A stretch of 22,601 nucleotides of DNA from Ruminococcaceae bacterium UBA6855 (GCA_002451755.1 DKDF01000016.1:2203-24803); one strand, 5' to 3'. Positions 13,698 through 22,018 are shown, numbered from the stretch's first letter. The notes: a model not told the origin generated them from the letters alone. Translations and numbers: made by a program.

Positions 13698-14137
13698 AAA
13701 ATATGACGCCGAAAAAAGATTGTCTTATCGGCTTTGCGGCAGGTACGGTTTTTGTGGTGCTCGCAATGGCGGCGATGAGCCTATTCTGTGCTGCGCTGCC
13801 GGCTGAAAGGCTCAATACGGTATTGCCGATGTTTCAGATCGGCGCTTTTGCGGCGGTAATATTCGCGGCACTTTTTGCGCTGCCGGATATCAAATCACTG
13901 CTGATAAGGGCGGCGGCGACAGCCGTCTCGGCGGTCTTTTGGTTCGTGCTTGCGAGTGCTGTCGGTGCGGCGCCGAAAATTATGAATTTATTCGGTCTTG
14001 AGATGACGAACGATAACAATGCAGCCGGATTGATATTTATACTTCTTTGTGTCGGCTGTCTGATTGCATATGCCGTTTCGGCGGCGGTTTCGCTCATTTT
14101 GCGGCGCATTCTGCGCCGAAAGAAAGCCGAAATATAA
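13694..14137 (+). CDS. Small four-helix membrane protein, unknown
   Basis: A 147-residue protein with four hydrophobic segments (about 10-34, 47-63, 70-92 and 112-135) and a very basic C-terminus (LRRILRRKKAEI). I do not recognise a family. The ATG overlaps the glycosyltransferase stop by one base step (ATGA) and has GGAG upstream, so the two are made together. It may anchor or assist the glycosyltransferase, which is inference from coupling only. Confidence 0.7.
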   Translation: MKNMTPKKDCLIGFAAGTVFVVLAMAAMSLFCAALPAERLNTVLPMFQIGAFAAVIFAALFALPDIKSLLIRAAATAVSAVFWFVLASAVGAAPKIMNLFGLEMTNDNNAAGLIFILLCVGCLIAYAVSAAVSLILRRILRRKKAEI

Positions 14138-14150
14138 TGCTTTTCGCGGC

Positions 14151-14179
14151 TTGTAAAGCCCGAAAAAGCTTGGTATAAT
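14151..14179 (+). promoter_or_regulatory. Sigma-A promoter of the zinc-ribbon membrane protein
   Basis: TTGTAA (14151-14156), a 17-base spacer and TATAAT (14174-14179), 35 bases before the ATG. Confidence 0.65.
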
Positions 14180-14214
14180 TGAGATACAACAAGGAAATCA
14201 GGAGGAAATAAAAG

Positions 14215-14733
14215 ATGGCATTTTGCACTAACTGCGGTTCAAAGATAGACGACGGGGCTCGTTTCTGCCCCGAATGCGGCGCGCCCGTTGCGCCCGAAAA
14301 TCATGACAAGGAGCCGTGGGAAGAGGAGAAGAAGGATCTCGGAACAAGAATATCCGAGCTCAACGACACGCCCGATACAACATCCGAGTTCGATCCGAAC
14401 GACATCCAGTCGAACAAGGTCATGGCGGTGCTCGCCTATATCGGAATTCTCGTGCTCGTTCCGCTCTTTGCTGCTAAAGACTCGAAGTATGCGCGCTTCC
14501 ACACCAATCAGGGACTCGTTCTGGCGATAACGGAGTTCGTCTGGACATTCGTGACCAGAATTATAGTCGGCGTGTTCGGCTATATCAACACCTCTGTTGC
14601 GAGCATAATCGGCAATGTTTGCGGACTGGTAAATATTCTGTTTACTGTGCTCGTGATAATGGGTATTGTCAACGCCGTTAAGGGCAGGGCGAAGGAGCTT
14701 CCCGTTATCGGAAAGATCACTATTCTCAAATAA
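14215..14733 (+). CDS. Zinc-ribbon DUF4870-like membrane protein
   Basis: A 172-residue protein. An N-terminal zinc ribbon with two CxxC pairs (FCTNCGSKIDDGARFCPECG, residues 3-22) is followed by an acidic linker (23-65) and three hydrophobic segments (about 69-86, 99-122 and 130-155). The phrase SKYARFHTNQGLVL is typical of the DUF4870/Tic20-like membrane domain. The role of these proteins is not known. AGGAGG lies nine bases before the ATG. The hydrogenase-regulator-like gene starts 13 bases after its stop, so they share the transcript. Confidence 0.85.
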   Translation: MAFCTNCGSKIDDGARFCPECGAPVAPENHDKEPWEEEKKDLGTRISELNDTPDTTSEFDPNDIQSNKVMAVLAYIGILVLVPLFAAKDSKYARFHTNQGLVLAITEFVWTFVTRIIVGVFGYINTSVASIIGNVCGLVNILFTVLVIMGIVNAVKGRAKELPVIGKITILK

Positions 14734-14746
14734 GGGAGATATTTTT

Positions 14747-15004
14747 ATGCAGACAATAGTTGCGGTCGTTTCAATCGTAGTGGAAAAAGAGGAGTCCGTC
14801 GAGCAGCTCAACGCGCTTTTGCACGAGTTCGGCGAGCATATAATCGGCAGAATGGGCATCCCTTACCGCGCAAAGGGCGTGAATCTCGTCTCCGTCGCCC
14901 TCGATGCGCCGCTTGAGACCATCTCTTCGCTTGCCGAAAAGCTCGGAACCGTTCCGGGACTCAGCGTGACTACCGCATATTCAAATGTAGTCGGCGAGGA
15001 ATAA
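14747..15004 (+). CDS. TM1266-type iron-only hydrogenase system regulator
   Basis: An 85-residue ferredoxin-fold (ACT/NikR-C-like) protein. The pattern VAVVSIVVEKEESVEQLNAL, then FGEHIIGRMGIPYRAKGVNLVSVALDAP and LGTVPGLSVTTAYSNV, is that of the TM1266 family, small putative regulators usually found with [FeFe]-hydrogenase maturation genes (hydE, hydF, hydG). None of these is in the window. An upstream frame would add 27 residues inside the previous gene; the chosen ATG has GGGAG and matches the family start. A strong terminator follows. Confidence 0.88.
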   Translation: MQTIVAVVSIVVEKEESVEQLNALLHEFGEHIIGRMGIPYRAKGVNLVSVALDAPLETISSLAEKLGTVPGLSVTTAYSNVVGEE

Positions 15005-15015
15005 CTTAAACAGAG

Positions 15016-15050
15016 AATCCCGGCAGACCTGAGGTTTGCCGGGATTTTTT
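15016..15050 (+). terminator. Strong terminator after the TM1266-like gene
   Basis: AATCCCGGCA (15016-15025) pairs with TGCCGGGATT (15037-15046), followed by a T-run to 15050. The same stem sequence is used again at 22392-22422. Confidence 0.88.
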
Positions 15051-15083
15051 ATGCTGTGCCGCCGAAACCGACGGCACTGTGTT

Positions 15084-16244
15084 TTACAGCGAATTTATCA
15101 TCGACAGCAGCTCGATATAGAATACGCGGACATTGTTGTTGACCGTCATGCCGCCTTGGAGGGACATGTGGTCGCCCTCATATATCGGCATGATGTTCCA
15201 CACGCCCGTGCGGACATTCGCGCTGTCATAATTGACGGTGGGCGCACCGATCGGCGCGAGCGCTGAATAGGTGTTGACGAGTCCGTCGTTTTCGCGCCAC
15301 TTCTCGTCAACTACATAGCCGCCCTCGGTCGTGCCGGAGAATCTGCCCATTCTCCGCGAGCAGGCTTTGTAAAGTCCCTCGACCATGCCATCCTTCGGGA
15401 CATAATATATTCCGTCGTCTGCAGGCTCGGTCGCGCTGCACGCATATGAGAAGTAATAGACATTTTTGAGGGTGGATATTCTCTTGTTTAGCTCCATTGC
15501 GTTGTCGATGTCCATGTCCCCCTCGGCGCTGTCCTCGAGGTCTCTGCCGTCGAGGCTCGGCATGGATGCAACTGTCAGCACCGCGACAACGGCGCGTTCC
15601 TCTGCCGTAGCATTCGGGGCTTTGAGTATCTCTTTGCGTACAAGATATGCGGAGGTGCCGTTGTGCGGCGCGGCGAGGGTCGTTATGCTGTATATCCAGT
15701 CAGCCTTGCCGCCCTTGAAGAATTCGGACACTTCGTTGCCGGAGGTGCTGCGTTCCTCGGGGCTTCCGTTTGCCATGAGCTCCGCGAATATTCTTACCGT
15801 AGCGCCGCCGAAAGAATGACCGAAGAGGTTTATCTTTTCTTCGGCGTTCCACTCGTCGACAAGCGGCTGATCTGTGAAGTCCTTGCCGTAGCGGTCGTGC
15901 CTGCATCTCTTGCTGTGCTCCTCGCCGTAGTCGGTGAGTGTGCCGGTCAGCTGGGCATAGAGCTCGCACGCTCTGTCCCACGCGCTGTCCGTTCCGGAGA
16001 CCGAGGCGCAGTAGCTTTCGAATCCTCTTGCGTTGAGATATTGCATCAGGTCGCCGCCGAACACGCCCCAATAGGGCATCGCGGCGTAGTACCAATCGTA
16101 ACTGCCCCAGCCGGAAAGTCCGTGGACGAAGATGTTGGCGTATTCCGTGTTGAACTTCGATTCGTCAACTTTTACATTCGGCACATTCAGCATGGGGAAA
16201 AAGAACATGATAAAAGATACAATAAGCGAGATGATTTTTGACAT
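15084..16244 (-). CDS. Secreted lipase of bacterial lipase family I.5
   Basis: A 386-residue alpha/beta-hydrolase lipase. A signal peptide or membrane anchor occupies about 1-20 (SKIISLIVSFIMFFFPML). The mature part follows the Geobacillus/Staphylococcus lipase layout: oxyanion strand ANIFVHGLSGWG (36-47), nucleophile S144 in GHSFGG, acid D320 in ENDGLVNT and base H359 in GDHMSL. The zinc site typical of family I.5 also appears kept: D90 (AWDRA), H110 and H116 (EEHSKRCRH) and D243. It probably hydrolyses triglycerides or esters outside the cell. The chosen ATG follows AAAGG at about nine bases; an earlier ATG adds a charged 17-residue head that would spoil the signal. It is divergent from the phosphatase gene. 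Confidence 0.9.
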   Translation of the reverse strand: MSKIISLIVSFIMFFFPMLNVPNVKVDESKFNTEYANIFVHGLSGWGSYDWYYAAMPYWGVFGGDLMQYLNARGFESYCASVSGTDSAWDRACELYAQLTGTLTDYGEEHSKRCRHDRYGKDFTDQPLVDEWNAEEKINLFGHSFGGATVRIFAELMANGSPEERSTSGNEVSEFFKGGKADWIYSITTLAAPHNGTSAYLVRKEILKAPNATAEERAVVAVLTVASMPSLDGRDLEDSAEGDMDIDNAMELNKRISTLKNVYYFSYACSATEPADDGIYYVPKDGMVEGLYKACSRRMGRFSGTTEGGYVVDEKWRENDGLVNTYSALAPIGAPTVNYDSANVRTGVWNIMPIYEGDHMSLQGGMTVNNNVRVFYIELLSMINSL

Positions 16245-16299
16245 GACTTTTTTCCTTTCTTTTCCGGTTTTGTGCGCAGTCGGTGACTGCCGCAATTCA

Positions 16300-16329
16300 A
16301 TTATAGAGTGAAGAAAAAAGCAAAGTCAA
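16300..16329 (-). promoter_or_regulatory. Sigma-A promoter of the lipase gene
   Basis: On the minus strand TTGACT (16329-16324), an 18-base spacer and TATAAT (16305-16300). The leader to the ATG is about 50 bases. Confidence 0.7.
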
Positions 16330-16430
16330 TAACGAAAAAATAAAATTTGGTAATATATTCCTAAAAACGCAGGCTAAAAATAAATTTTTTGTTTATATAT
16401 ACTCCTGAACTGCTTATTGACTTAGTCTTG

Positions 16431-16459
16431 TTGAAAATCCAAGCCAAATGAGATATAAT
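16431..16459 (+). promoter_or_regulatory. Sigma-A promoter of the histidine phosphatase gene
   Basis: TTGAAA (16431-16436), a 17-base spacer and TATAAT (16454-16459), 29 bases before the ATG. It is divergent from the lipase promoter, with about 100 AT-rich bases between them. Confidence 0.75.
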
Positions 16460-16488
16460 TATCGCAGAAAACAGCGGAGGTAATTTGA

Positions 16489-17214
16489 ATGAAACTTCTC
16501 ATTGTTCGCCACGGCGATCCGGATTATTCGATAGATTCCCTGACCCCGAAGGGCTGGCACGAGGCAGAGCTGCTCAAAAACAGGCTGACGAAGCTCGATG
16601 TTGCGGCGTTCTACTGCTCGCCGCTCGGCAGGGCGAAGGATACTTCAAAAGCAACGCTCAACGCGCTTGGCAGAACGGCGGAGATATTCGACTGGCTGCG
16701 CGAGTTCGACGGCTATGTCATAGACCCGGAGAGCGGGGAGCGCACCTATCCCTGGGACAGAACGCCTGCGTTTCTGAGCGAAAACGACGACTATTACGAC
16801 AAGGACAAGTGGATATCCACCCCGTTTTACAGCAGCGGGGATGTGCCCGAAAAATACAAAACCGTCTGCGACGGCATAGACGAGCTGCTTGCGCGCCACG
16901 GCTATGTCCACGACGGCAAGATATACAGAGTCGAGCGGGAGAACAGCGACACTGTGGTGCTCTTCTGCCATTTCGGCGTGGAGTGCGTTCTGCTCTCGCA
17001 TATTCTGAAGATATCGCCCGTCGTGCTCTGGCATAATTTCGTCGCGCTGCCGACTTCGGTGACGACTTTGATAACCGAAGAGCGCGAGCAGGGAAAAGCC
17101 GTTTTCAGATGCAACGCCTTCGGCGATATCTCGCACCTCTATGCCGGAGATGAGCCCGCGTCGTTTCAGGCGCGATTCTGCGAGACCTATTCAAATTTTG
17201 ACGAGAGACACTGA
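16489..17214 (+). CDS. Histidine phosphatase family (phosphoglycerate mutase-like) protein
   Basis: A 241-residue member of the histidine phosphatase superfamily. The phosphorylated histidine is H8 in the LIVRHGDPDY motif, the second catalytic histidine is H161 in VLFCHFGVE, and R48 (CSPLGRAKDT) is the usual phosphate-pocket arginine. An insert of about 60 residues (70-130, rich in D, Y and W) lies in the middle, where family members place substrate-specific caps. The substrate is not predictable; many such proteins act on small phosphorylated metabolites. AGCGGAGG precedes the ATG, a sigma-A promoter lies close upstream and a terminator follows, so it is a single-gene unit. Confidence 0.9.
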   Translation: MKLLIVRHGDPDYSIDSLTPKGWHEAELLKNRLTKLDVAAFYCSPLGRAKDTSKATLNALGRTAEIFDWLREFDGYVIDPESGERTYPWDRTPAFLSENDDYYDKDKWISTPFYSSGDVPEKYKTVCDGIDELLARHGYVHDGKIYRVERENSDTVVLFCHFGVECVLLSHILKISPVVLWHNFVALPTSVTTLITEEREQGKAVFRCNAFGDISHLYAGDEPASFQARFCETYSNFDERH

Positions 17215-17227
17215 AAAATAAAAAATT

Positions 17228-17268
17228 ACAGCACCGTTTCAAGTTTTAGAAACGGTGCTGTTTTTTTG
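17228..17268. terminator. Bidirectional terminator between the phosphatase gene and hypA
   Basis: ACAGCACCGTTTC (17228-17240) pairs perfectly with GAAACGGTGCTGT (17249-17261), 13 base pairs with an 8-base loop. Seven T follow on the plus strand, and an AT-rich T tract follows on the minus strand, so it serves both convergent genes. Confidence 0.92.
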
Positions 17269-17281
17269 TTTTACCGCACGG

Positions 17282-17635
17282 CTATTTTTTGTCAACAACC
17301 GCAATGTCCTTGATGCGCAGCTCGTTGCCTGTCACGAGATAGGTGTTGTCGCTGCCGCAGTGCGGGCATTTTTTTGCGTATTCCGTGGTCTTATAGGTCT
17401 TTTTGCAGTCCTTGCAGTAGGAGACGCCCTCGAGAATAATCATTTCGAGCTCGGTGTCCTGCATATATTCCGTCTTTTTCTTCGCCCACTCGAAGCAGTC
17501 CGAAAAGTACGACGGAACTATCGACGACACTTCGCCGACCTCAAGCGTGAGGCGGGTCACCTTGCTGACATTGTTTTCCTTGGCGAGCTCCTCCACCTGA
17601 TCTATAACATGGAGAACTATGCCTAATTCATGCAT
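17282..17635 (-). CDS. hypA: HypA-family nickel/zinc metallochaperone
   Basis: A 117-residue protein of the HypA family, which delivers nickel to [NiFe]-hydrogenase or urease systems. The nickel-binding N-terminus M1-H2-E3 (MHELGI) is intact, and the zinc site has C74, C77, C90 and C93 (YCKDCKKTY and KKCPHCGS), the usual positions. The ATG is chosen because HypA must begin with Met-His. It starts 4 bases after the stop of the large oxidoreductase gene and uses AAGGA inside it, so it is the last gene of that operon; a terminator follows. HypB and other maturation genes are absent here, which is unusual. Confidence 0.92.
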   Translation of the reverse strand: MHELGIVLHVIDQVEELAKENNVSKVTRLTLEVGEVSSIVPSYFSDCFEWAKKKTEYMQDTELEMIILEGVSYCKDCKKTYKTTEYAKKCPHCGSDNTYLVTGNELRIKDIAVVDKK

Positions 17636-17639
17636 GAAA

Positions 17640-20498
17640 TCAATCCTTGTTCTGCTGAGCCTGCTTATAGGCCTTGCGCTTTTTCGCCATCTCCTTCGCC
17701 TCATCCGAGCCTAAGTGACCCAGAATCTTGAAGGCGCGCTTGACGGAATATTTCAGAAGTCCGCCGACCTTGTCCTCGGCAACGCACATAGTCGAGCATT
17801 CCGGATGATCGCGCACGAGGTGGATAGCGTCAAATTCGCACTTCGTCGTGCAGAGGCCGCAGCCGATGCACTTGTTGTAGTCGACATACGATGCGCCGCA
17901 TCCGAGGCAGCGTCCGGTCTCGATCTTGACCTGCTCTTCGGTCAGATCCAGATGCGCGTCCTTGAAGGACATCTTCGCGTCTATCGACTCGTCCATACCG
18001 GCCTCCTGGCGGCCTGCCGTGTCATAGGACGGGAATTTGATATCGTCTTTGTTCAGCGGAGTGAAGCTGCGGCGGTCGCGTCCGATGGTCATGGAAGCGT
18101 CCGGGCGGGCGTGGCGGTGAAGGCTCTCTGCTGCCTCGTGACCGGCGGCAATAGCGTCGATAACGAAGCGCGGACCTGTGTAAACATCGCCGCCGACGAA
18201 GATATCGGGATCCTCGGTCTGATAGGTGAACTTGTCTGCGACGGGATAGTTGCCGTGCCAGAAAGTGACCTTTGTGCCCTCGAGCAGCTTGCCCCACTCG
18301 ATAGCCTGACCGATAGCGAAGACGATCTTGTCTGCCTTGACCTCGATAGTCTCGTTCTCGTCATATACGGGCGAGAAGCGCTTGGTCTCGGGGTCGATTG
18401 TGCGCACGCACTTCTTGAGCACGATGCCGGTGACCTTGCCGCTCTCGTCGACGAGGACTTCCTTGGGACCCCAGGAGGGATTGACCTTGATGTTCTCCTC
18501 TTCGGCTTCTGCGACTTCTTCGCGGCTCGCGGGCATCTCGTCGCGCGACTCGAGGCAGAACATGCTGACCTCGGAAGCGCCGAGACGGTGAGCGTTTCTT
18601 GCGCAGTCGATAGCGACATTGCCGCCGCCGATGACAACTACGCTGCCGTCGAATGTATCCTCGCGGTGCTCGAAGCAGTGGCGCAGATACTCAACGGCGA
18701 TATGTGTGCCTGGTGCGTCGTCGTTCTTGACTCCGGGGCGTCTGCCGCCCTGGCAGCCGATAGCGATATAGAACGCCTTGTAGCCCTGCTCTTTGAGCTG
18801 AGCTATCGTGATATCCTTGCCGACCTCAACGCCGCACTTGATTTCGGCGCCGAGCTCTTTGATGATATCGATCTCTGCGGCGATAACATCCTTTTCAAGC
18901 TTGTAGCTGGGGATGCCGTATGTGAGCATACCGCCGGGGATCGGGTTCTTTTCGAAAACGGTGGGCTTGTAACCCATCTGTGCGAGATAGTATGCCGCGC
19001 TCAGACCGGCAGGACCGCCGCCGATGATGGCAATCTTCTCGTCGAACGCGCCGTGGATCGACTGAACGGTCTTTTCGGGCACGAATCTGTCCTCAGCGTT
19101 GAGGTCGAGATCGGCGACGAACTTCTTGACCGCATCTATCGAAACGGGAGCGTCAATTTTTCCGCGGGTGCACTCGGATTCGCATCTCTTGTTGCAGACG
19201 CGTCCGCAGACAGCCGGGAACGGGTTCTCGGTCTTTATCATCGCGAGAGCCTCGCGGTACTTGCCCTCGTGGGCGAGGCGCAGGTAAGCCTGAACGGGCA
19301 CATGCGCGGGACATGCCGCCTTGCACGGAGCGGAGCCGCTGGCATATGTGTTGGACATACGCGCGGTGTCGCGGTAGTCCTCATCCCATGCATAGGGTCC
19401 CCAGATGTTGTTGTCCGGCAGGGGAGCATGAGGATATTTGACCTCGGAGCCGTCCTTGCGGCAGAGCTTCTGACCCATCTTGACAGCGCCCGCCGGGCAG
19501 GTCTCAACGCACTTGCCGCAGGCTACGCACTTCTCCTTCTCGACCTTTGCGGTGTAGGAGCTGCGCGAAAGATAGGGTGTATTGAACAGCAGAGAAGTAC
19601 GCAGAGCGTTGCAGATTTTGACGTTGCAGTTGCAGATGTCGAAAATCTTGTTCTCGCCGTCGATGTTGGTTATCTGATGGACATAGCCGTTCTTCTCGGC
19701 AAGCTCGAGTATCTCGAGAGCGCGCTCTTTGGTTATGTAGTGCGCGCGTCCGGTCTCAACGGTGTAATCTGCCATGTCGCCGAGCTGGATGCACCAATCG
19801 TCAAAATCATCGGTGCAGCCGTCGCCGAGCACTGCGCGCGAAGCGCGGCAGGAGCAGATACCTGCGGAGATATGACCCTCGTATTTCTTGAGCCAGTATG
19901 AGATATGCTCAAGGTCTATCGACTTGCTCTCGGCGTCGATAGCTTTCTCGACCGGGATGACATGCATTCCGATTCCGTCGCCTCCGGGCGGCACCATCTG
20001 AGTGATGCCTGCAAGGGGGATGAAAGTCATACGCTCGAAGAACGAGGCAACTGCTGGGTTCTTTGCGATCCTGTCGACCGAGGAGTTGAACAGCTCGGCG
20101 GAGCCGGGGACATAGAACGGCAGTCTGTAGCGTCTGATGCGCGGGCGATCCTTGAGCTCGTGAGTATGGTCGTAGTTGTCGCCGTAGTCATACTCAAGGA
20201 TGCCTATGTAAGCCATCTCATCGAGTATCTTCTGCAGATCGATAGCTTCGTAGTCGCGGTTCATCTCGAGCAGCTGCTCAAAGGTGTAGTGCTGGCGGAG
20301 CTTCATCTTGTTGGCGATATCGCACATCTCGGGAGTCAGGACTTCTCTGAGTCCCCAATACTCCGGGTCGTCGGATGTCACTCCGGAGATCTTGTGTCCC
20401 ATAGCGTCGGTTATCTTTCTGCCGAGCTTGAGATAGCGCTCGTCGGGGTTTTTGTCGCCCTGATATTTGCTGATTATTTTCTTATTCTGTTCCGGCAT
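17640..20498 (-). CDS. Large FAD- and NAD(P)-dependent oxidoreductase with several [4Fe-4S] domains (GltD-like)
   Basis: A 952-residue cytosolic electron-transfer enzyme. Residues 1-310 form an N-terminal region I do not recognise fully; it has clustered cysteines at C215, C217, C228, C236 and C289, C291, C296 (ICSCRASR, GCTDDFDDWC, DICNCNVKIC). A ferredoxin motif follows at 324-334 (CVACGKCVETCP). Residues 385-450 are the GltD-type cysteine domain (CKAACPAHVPVQ, CGRVCNKRCESEC). The FAD site is IIGGGPAGLSAAY (491-503), the NAD(P) site VVIGGGNVAIDCAR (621-634), and the second FAD motif IFVGGD lies near 766-771. A C-terminal ferredoxin pair ends it (CLGCG at 864-868, CIGCGLCTTKC at 877-887). 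GAGG precedes the ATG. It probably moves electrons between NAD(P)H and a ferredoxin-type carrier; glutamate synthesis is unlikely without the large subunit. Confidence 0.87.
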   Translation of the reverse strand: MPEQNKKIISKYQGDKNPDERYLKLGRKITDAMGHKISGVTSDDPEYWGLREVLTPEMCDIANKMKLRQHYTFEQLLEMNRDYEAIDLQKILDEMAYIGILEYDYGDNYDHTHELKDRPRIRRYRLPFYVPGSAELFNSSVDRIAKNPAVASFFERMTFIPLAGITQMVPPGGDGIGMHVIPVEKAIDAESKSIDLEHISYWLKKYEGHISAGICSCRASRAVLGDGCTDDFDDWCIQLGDMADYTVETGRAHYITKERALEILELAEKNGYVHQITNIDGENKIFDICNCNVKICNALRTSLLFNTPYLSRSSYTAKVEKEKCVACGKCVETCPAGAVKMGQKLCRKDGSEVKYPHAPLPDNNIWGPYAWDEDYRDTARMSNTYASGSAPCKAACPAHVPVQAYLRLAHEGKYREALAMIKTENPFPAVCGRVCNKRCESECTRGKIDAPVSIDAVKKFVADLDLNAEDRFVPEKTVQSIHGAFDEKIAIIGGGPAGLSAAYYLAQMGYKPTVFEKNPIPGGMLTYGIPSYKLEKDVIAAEIDIIKELGAEIKCGVEVGKDITIAQLKEQGYKAFYIAIGCQGGRRPGVKNDDAPGTHIAVEYLRHCFEHREDTFDGSVVVIGGGNVAIDCARNAHRLGASEVSMFCLESRDEMPASREEVAEAEEENIKVNPSWGPKEVLVDESGKVTGIVLKKCVRTIDPETKRFSPVYDENETIEVKADKIVFAIGQAIEWGKLLEGTKVTFWHGNYPVADKFTYQTEDPDIFVGGDVYTGPRFVIDAIAAGHEAAESLHRHARPDASMTIGRDRRSFTPLNKDDIKFPSYDTAGRQEAGMDESIDAKMSFKDAHLDLTEEQVKIETGRCLGCGASYVDYNKCIGCGLCTTKCEFDAIHLVRDHPECSTMCVAEDKVGGLLKYSVKRAFKILGHLGSDEAKEMAKKRKAYKQAQQNKD

Positions 20499-20514
20499 GA
20501 TTTTACCTCTTCAA

Positions 20515-21891
20515 TTAAAAGAATCTTCTTGCAAGGTCGCGGCTGTATTCAACGGTCTCTTCCATGTCGCCGAATGCCATGACCTCGCCTGCATAATAGG
20601 TGTTGTCCTTACCCTGCATAGCTTCGACCTTCTCATACCAGCCGTCAGCGTAGTCCTTGCTGCTGACATGCGGGAAATAATACCAGTCGTCGATACGCTC
20701 GATCTTGTCGACCTTCAGGCCGCACTTCTCCATGTCCGCAAGGGTAGTCGCTTTTGCGTCCTCAAACGGAACATCCTCCATACCCTCGTGGTTGCGCAGG
20801 GTGAAGGTAACGAGCGGCTGATCGGTGACTCCGTCGGACCAGCGATGATAGAACACCATAAGATGTCCGCGGGTCTCGTTGGTCATGTTCTCGAAGAAAT
20901 AATAGGAGATGTCAGGCGCGTTGCCCTCTTCGGGACGGACAGCCATGGTGAAATACTCCTTATGGACTATCTTGGAGAACAGCTCTTTCTCTTCCGGGCG
21001 GGGATCGCCGTAGCCGAGGAACAGCTCGAGCGGGGTGCAGATGATGAGCTTGTCGAACTCTTCGGTCTTGCCGTTTACGGTGACATAGACCTTGTTGTTT
21101 TCACGCTTGATGTCAGTGACTTCGGAGTTGAGCAGAGCGGGATGCTTCAGGTGGCTGTTGACGCCCTCCCAGATGCTCTGGGTGCCGTTGTACCAAGTCC
21201 ACAGTTTGCCGGTGGAAAGGAACTGCTTGACGGTGAAGGCATCAAGATACTTGAGAACATAAGCCGCCGGGATCTCGTCGAAGTAGCCGTAGCCGAAGGA
21301 AGTGAACGGACCCTTCCAGACGAGCTCTGCATCCTCGCAGTGGTTGAGCTTGAGAAATTCGGAGAAGGGCATCGAAAGATCCTTCAAGTTCGGGTTCTCG
21401 CCCTCGATGTGAGCAAGCTTCATCTCGGGAGACGGGCAGGGACCCTCATAACGACCCTCGGACACACCTCTGTGACCGTTGACATCGTAGCCCTTGTACT
21501 TCGTCTCGAGGAGCTTCGAGAGCTTCTTCATCTTCATGATCTTCTTGAGCAGTGCGAGGGGTGAAGACTTCTGGGGCGTGCCGTCGACATTCATGAATCT
21601 TCTGCCCATGGGCGGTCCGTCGAGATGGGTCGTGCCGCCGAACTCTTCGCACTCGTGAACTGCGAAGTAAGTGTCGCAGCCCATGACCGCGCCCATTTCA
21701 ATGGTGCGGTCTTCCCATTTGCCCTGTGCGTTCTTGACCTTCATCATGGGCGAGAATGCCTTGCCGCCGACTTTGCCGGACTTCTCATAGATGACATAGT
21801 TGTCATAGCCCTTTTTCTCCAGGTACATAGCCATGCTCGTGCCTGCGGGGCCGCCGCCGATGATGCAGATGCGCTGATTCTTGTTTTCCAT
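20515..21891 (-). CDS. FAD-dependent oxidoreductase, amine-oxidase-like
   Basis: A 458-residue flavoprotein. The N-terminal dinucleotide motif ICIIGGGPAGTSMAMYLEKKG (about 8-28) is followed by the E-K-S-G-K-V-G-G-K motif of the amine oxidase/phytoene desaturase group. The C-terminal flavin-contact segment is NTYYAGEVMAFGDMEETVEYSRDLA (about 430-455). The substrate is unknown. The start MENKNQRICI is chosen because the flavin motif then lies near residue 10, with AAGGAGAGG upstream; 24 further residues are open upstream without need. It is the first gene of the operon with the 952-residue oxidoreductase (16-base gap) and hypA, so it probably feeds or takes electrons in the same pathway. Confidence 0.85.
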   Translation of the reverse strand: MENKNQRICIIGGGPAGTSMAMYLEKKGYDNYVIYEKSGKVGGKAFSPMMKVKNAQGKWEDRTIEMGAVMGCDTYFAVHECEEFGGTTHLDGPPMGRRFMNVDGTPQKSSPLALLKKIMKMKKLSKLLETKYKGYDVNGHRGVSEGRYEGPCPSPEMKLAHIEGENPNLKDLSMPFSEFLKLNHCEDAELVWKGPFTSFGYGYFDEIPAAYVLKYLDAFTVKQFLSTGKLWTWYNGTQSIWEGVNSHLKHPALLNSEVTDIKRENNKVYVTVNGKTEEFDKLIICTPLELFLGYGDPRPEEKELFSKIVHKEYFTMAVRPEEGNAPDISYYFFENMTNETRGHLMVFYHRWSDGVTDQPLVTFTLRNHEGMEDVPFEDAKATTLADMEKCGLKVDKIERIDDWYYFPHVSSKDYADGWYEKVEAMQGKDNTYYAGEVMAFGDMEETVEYSRDLARRFF

Positions 21892-21989
21892 GGATAGATC
21901 TTCCTCTCCTTGATGGTTGGTGTAGCAATCTCTCTTCCTGAAATAGTGGGAAATTTGCTGCATCTGGTGTCTTTTTTAACATCAATGTC

Positions 21990-22018
21990 ATTATATTACC
22001 TTGTTTTTTGTGAGTCAA
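21990..22018 (-). promoter_or_regulatory. Sigma-A promoter of the flavin/Fe-S/hypA operon
   Basis: On the minus strand TTGACT (22018-22013), a 17-base spacer and TATAAT (21995-21990). The leader before the first ATG is about 95 bases, long enough for regulation, though I see no clear riboswitch fold. Confidence 0.75.

Noticed and set aside
17715..19901. A 728-codon open frame on the plus strand, antisense to the large oxidoreductase gene
   Set aside because: It has no ribosome site, an unnatural composition rich in L, A, D and V, and lies wholly opposite a gene with clear domains. Codon bias of the real gene keeps the opposite frame free of stops.
20467..21564. A 365-codon plus-strand frame opposite the amine-oxidase-like gene
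   Set aside because: Same reasoning: it is a shadow of the flavoprotein gene, with no ribosome site and no recognisable domain.
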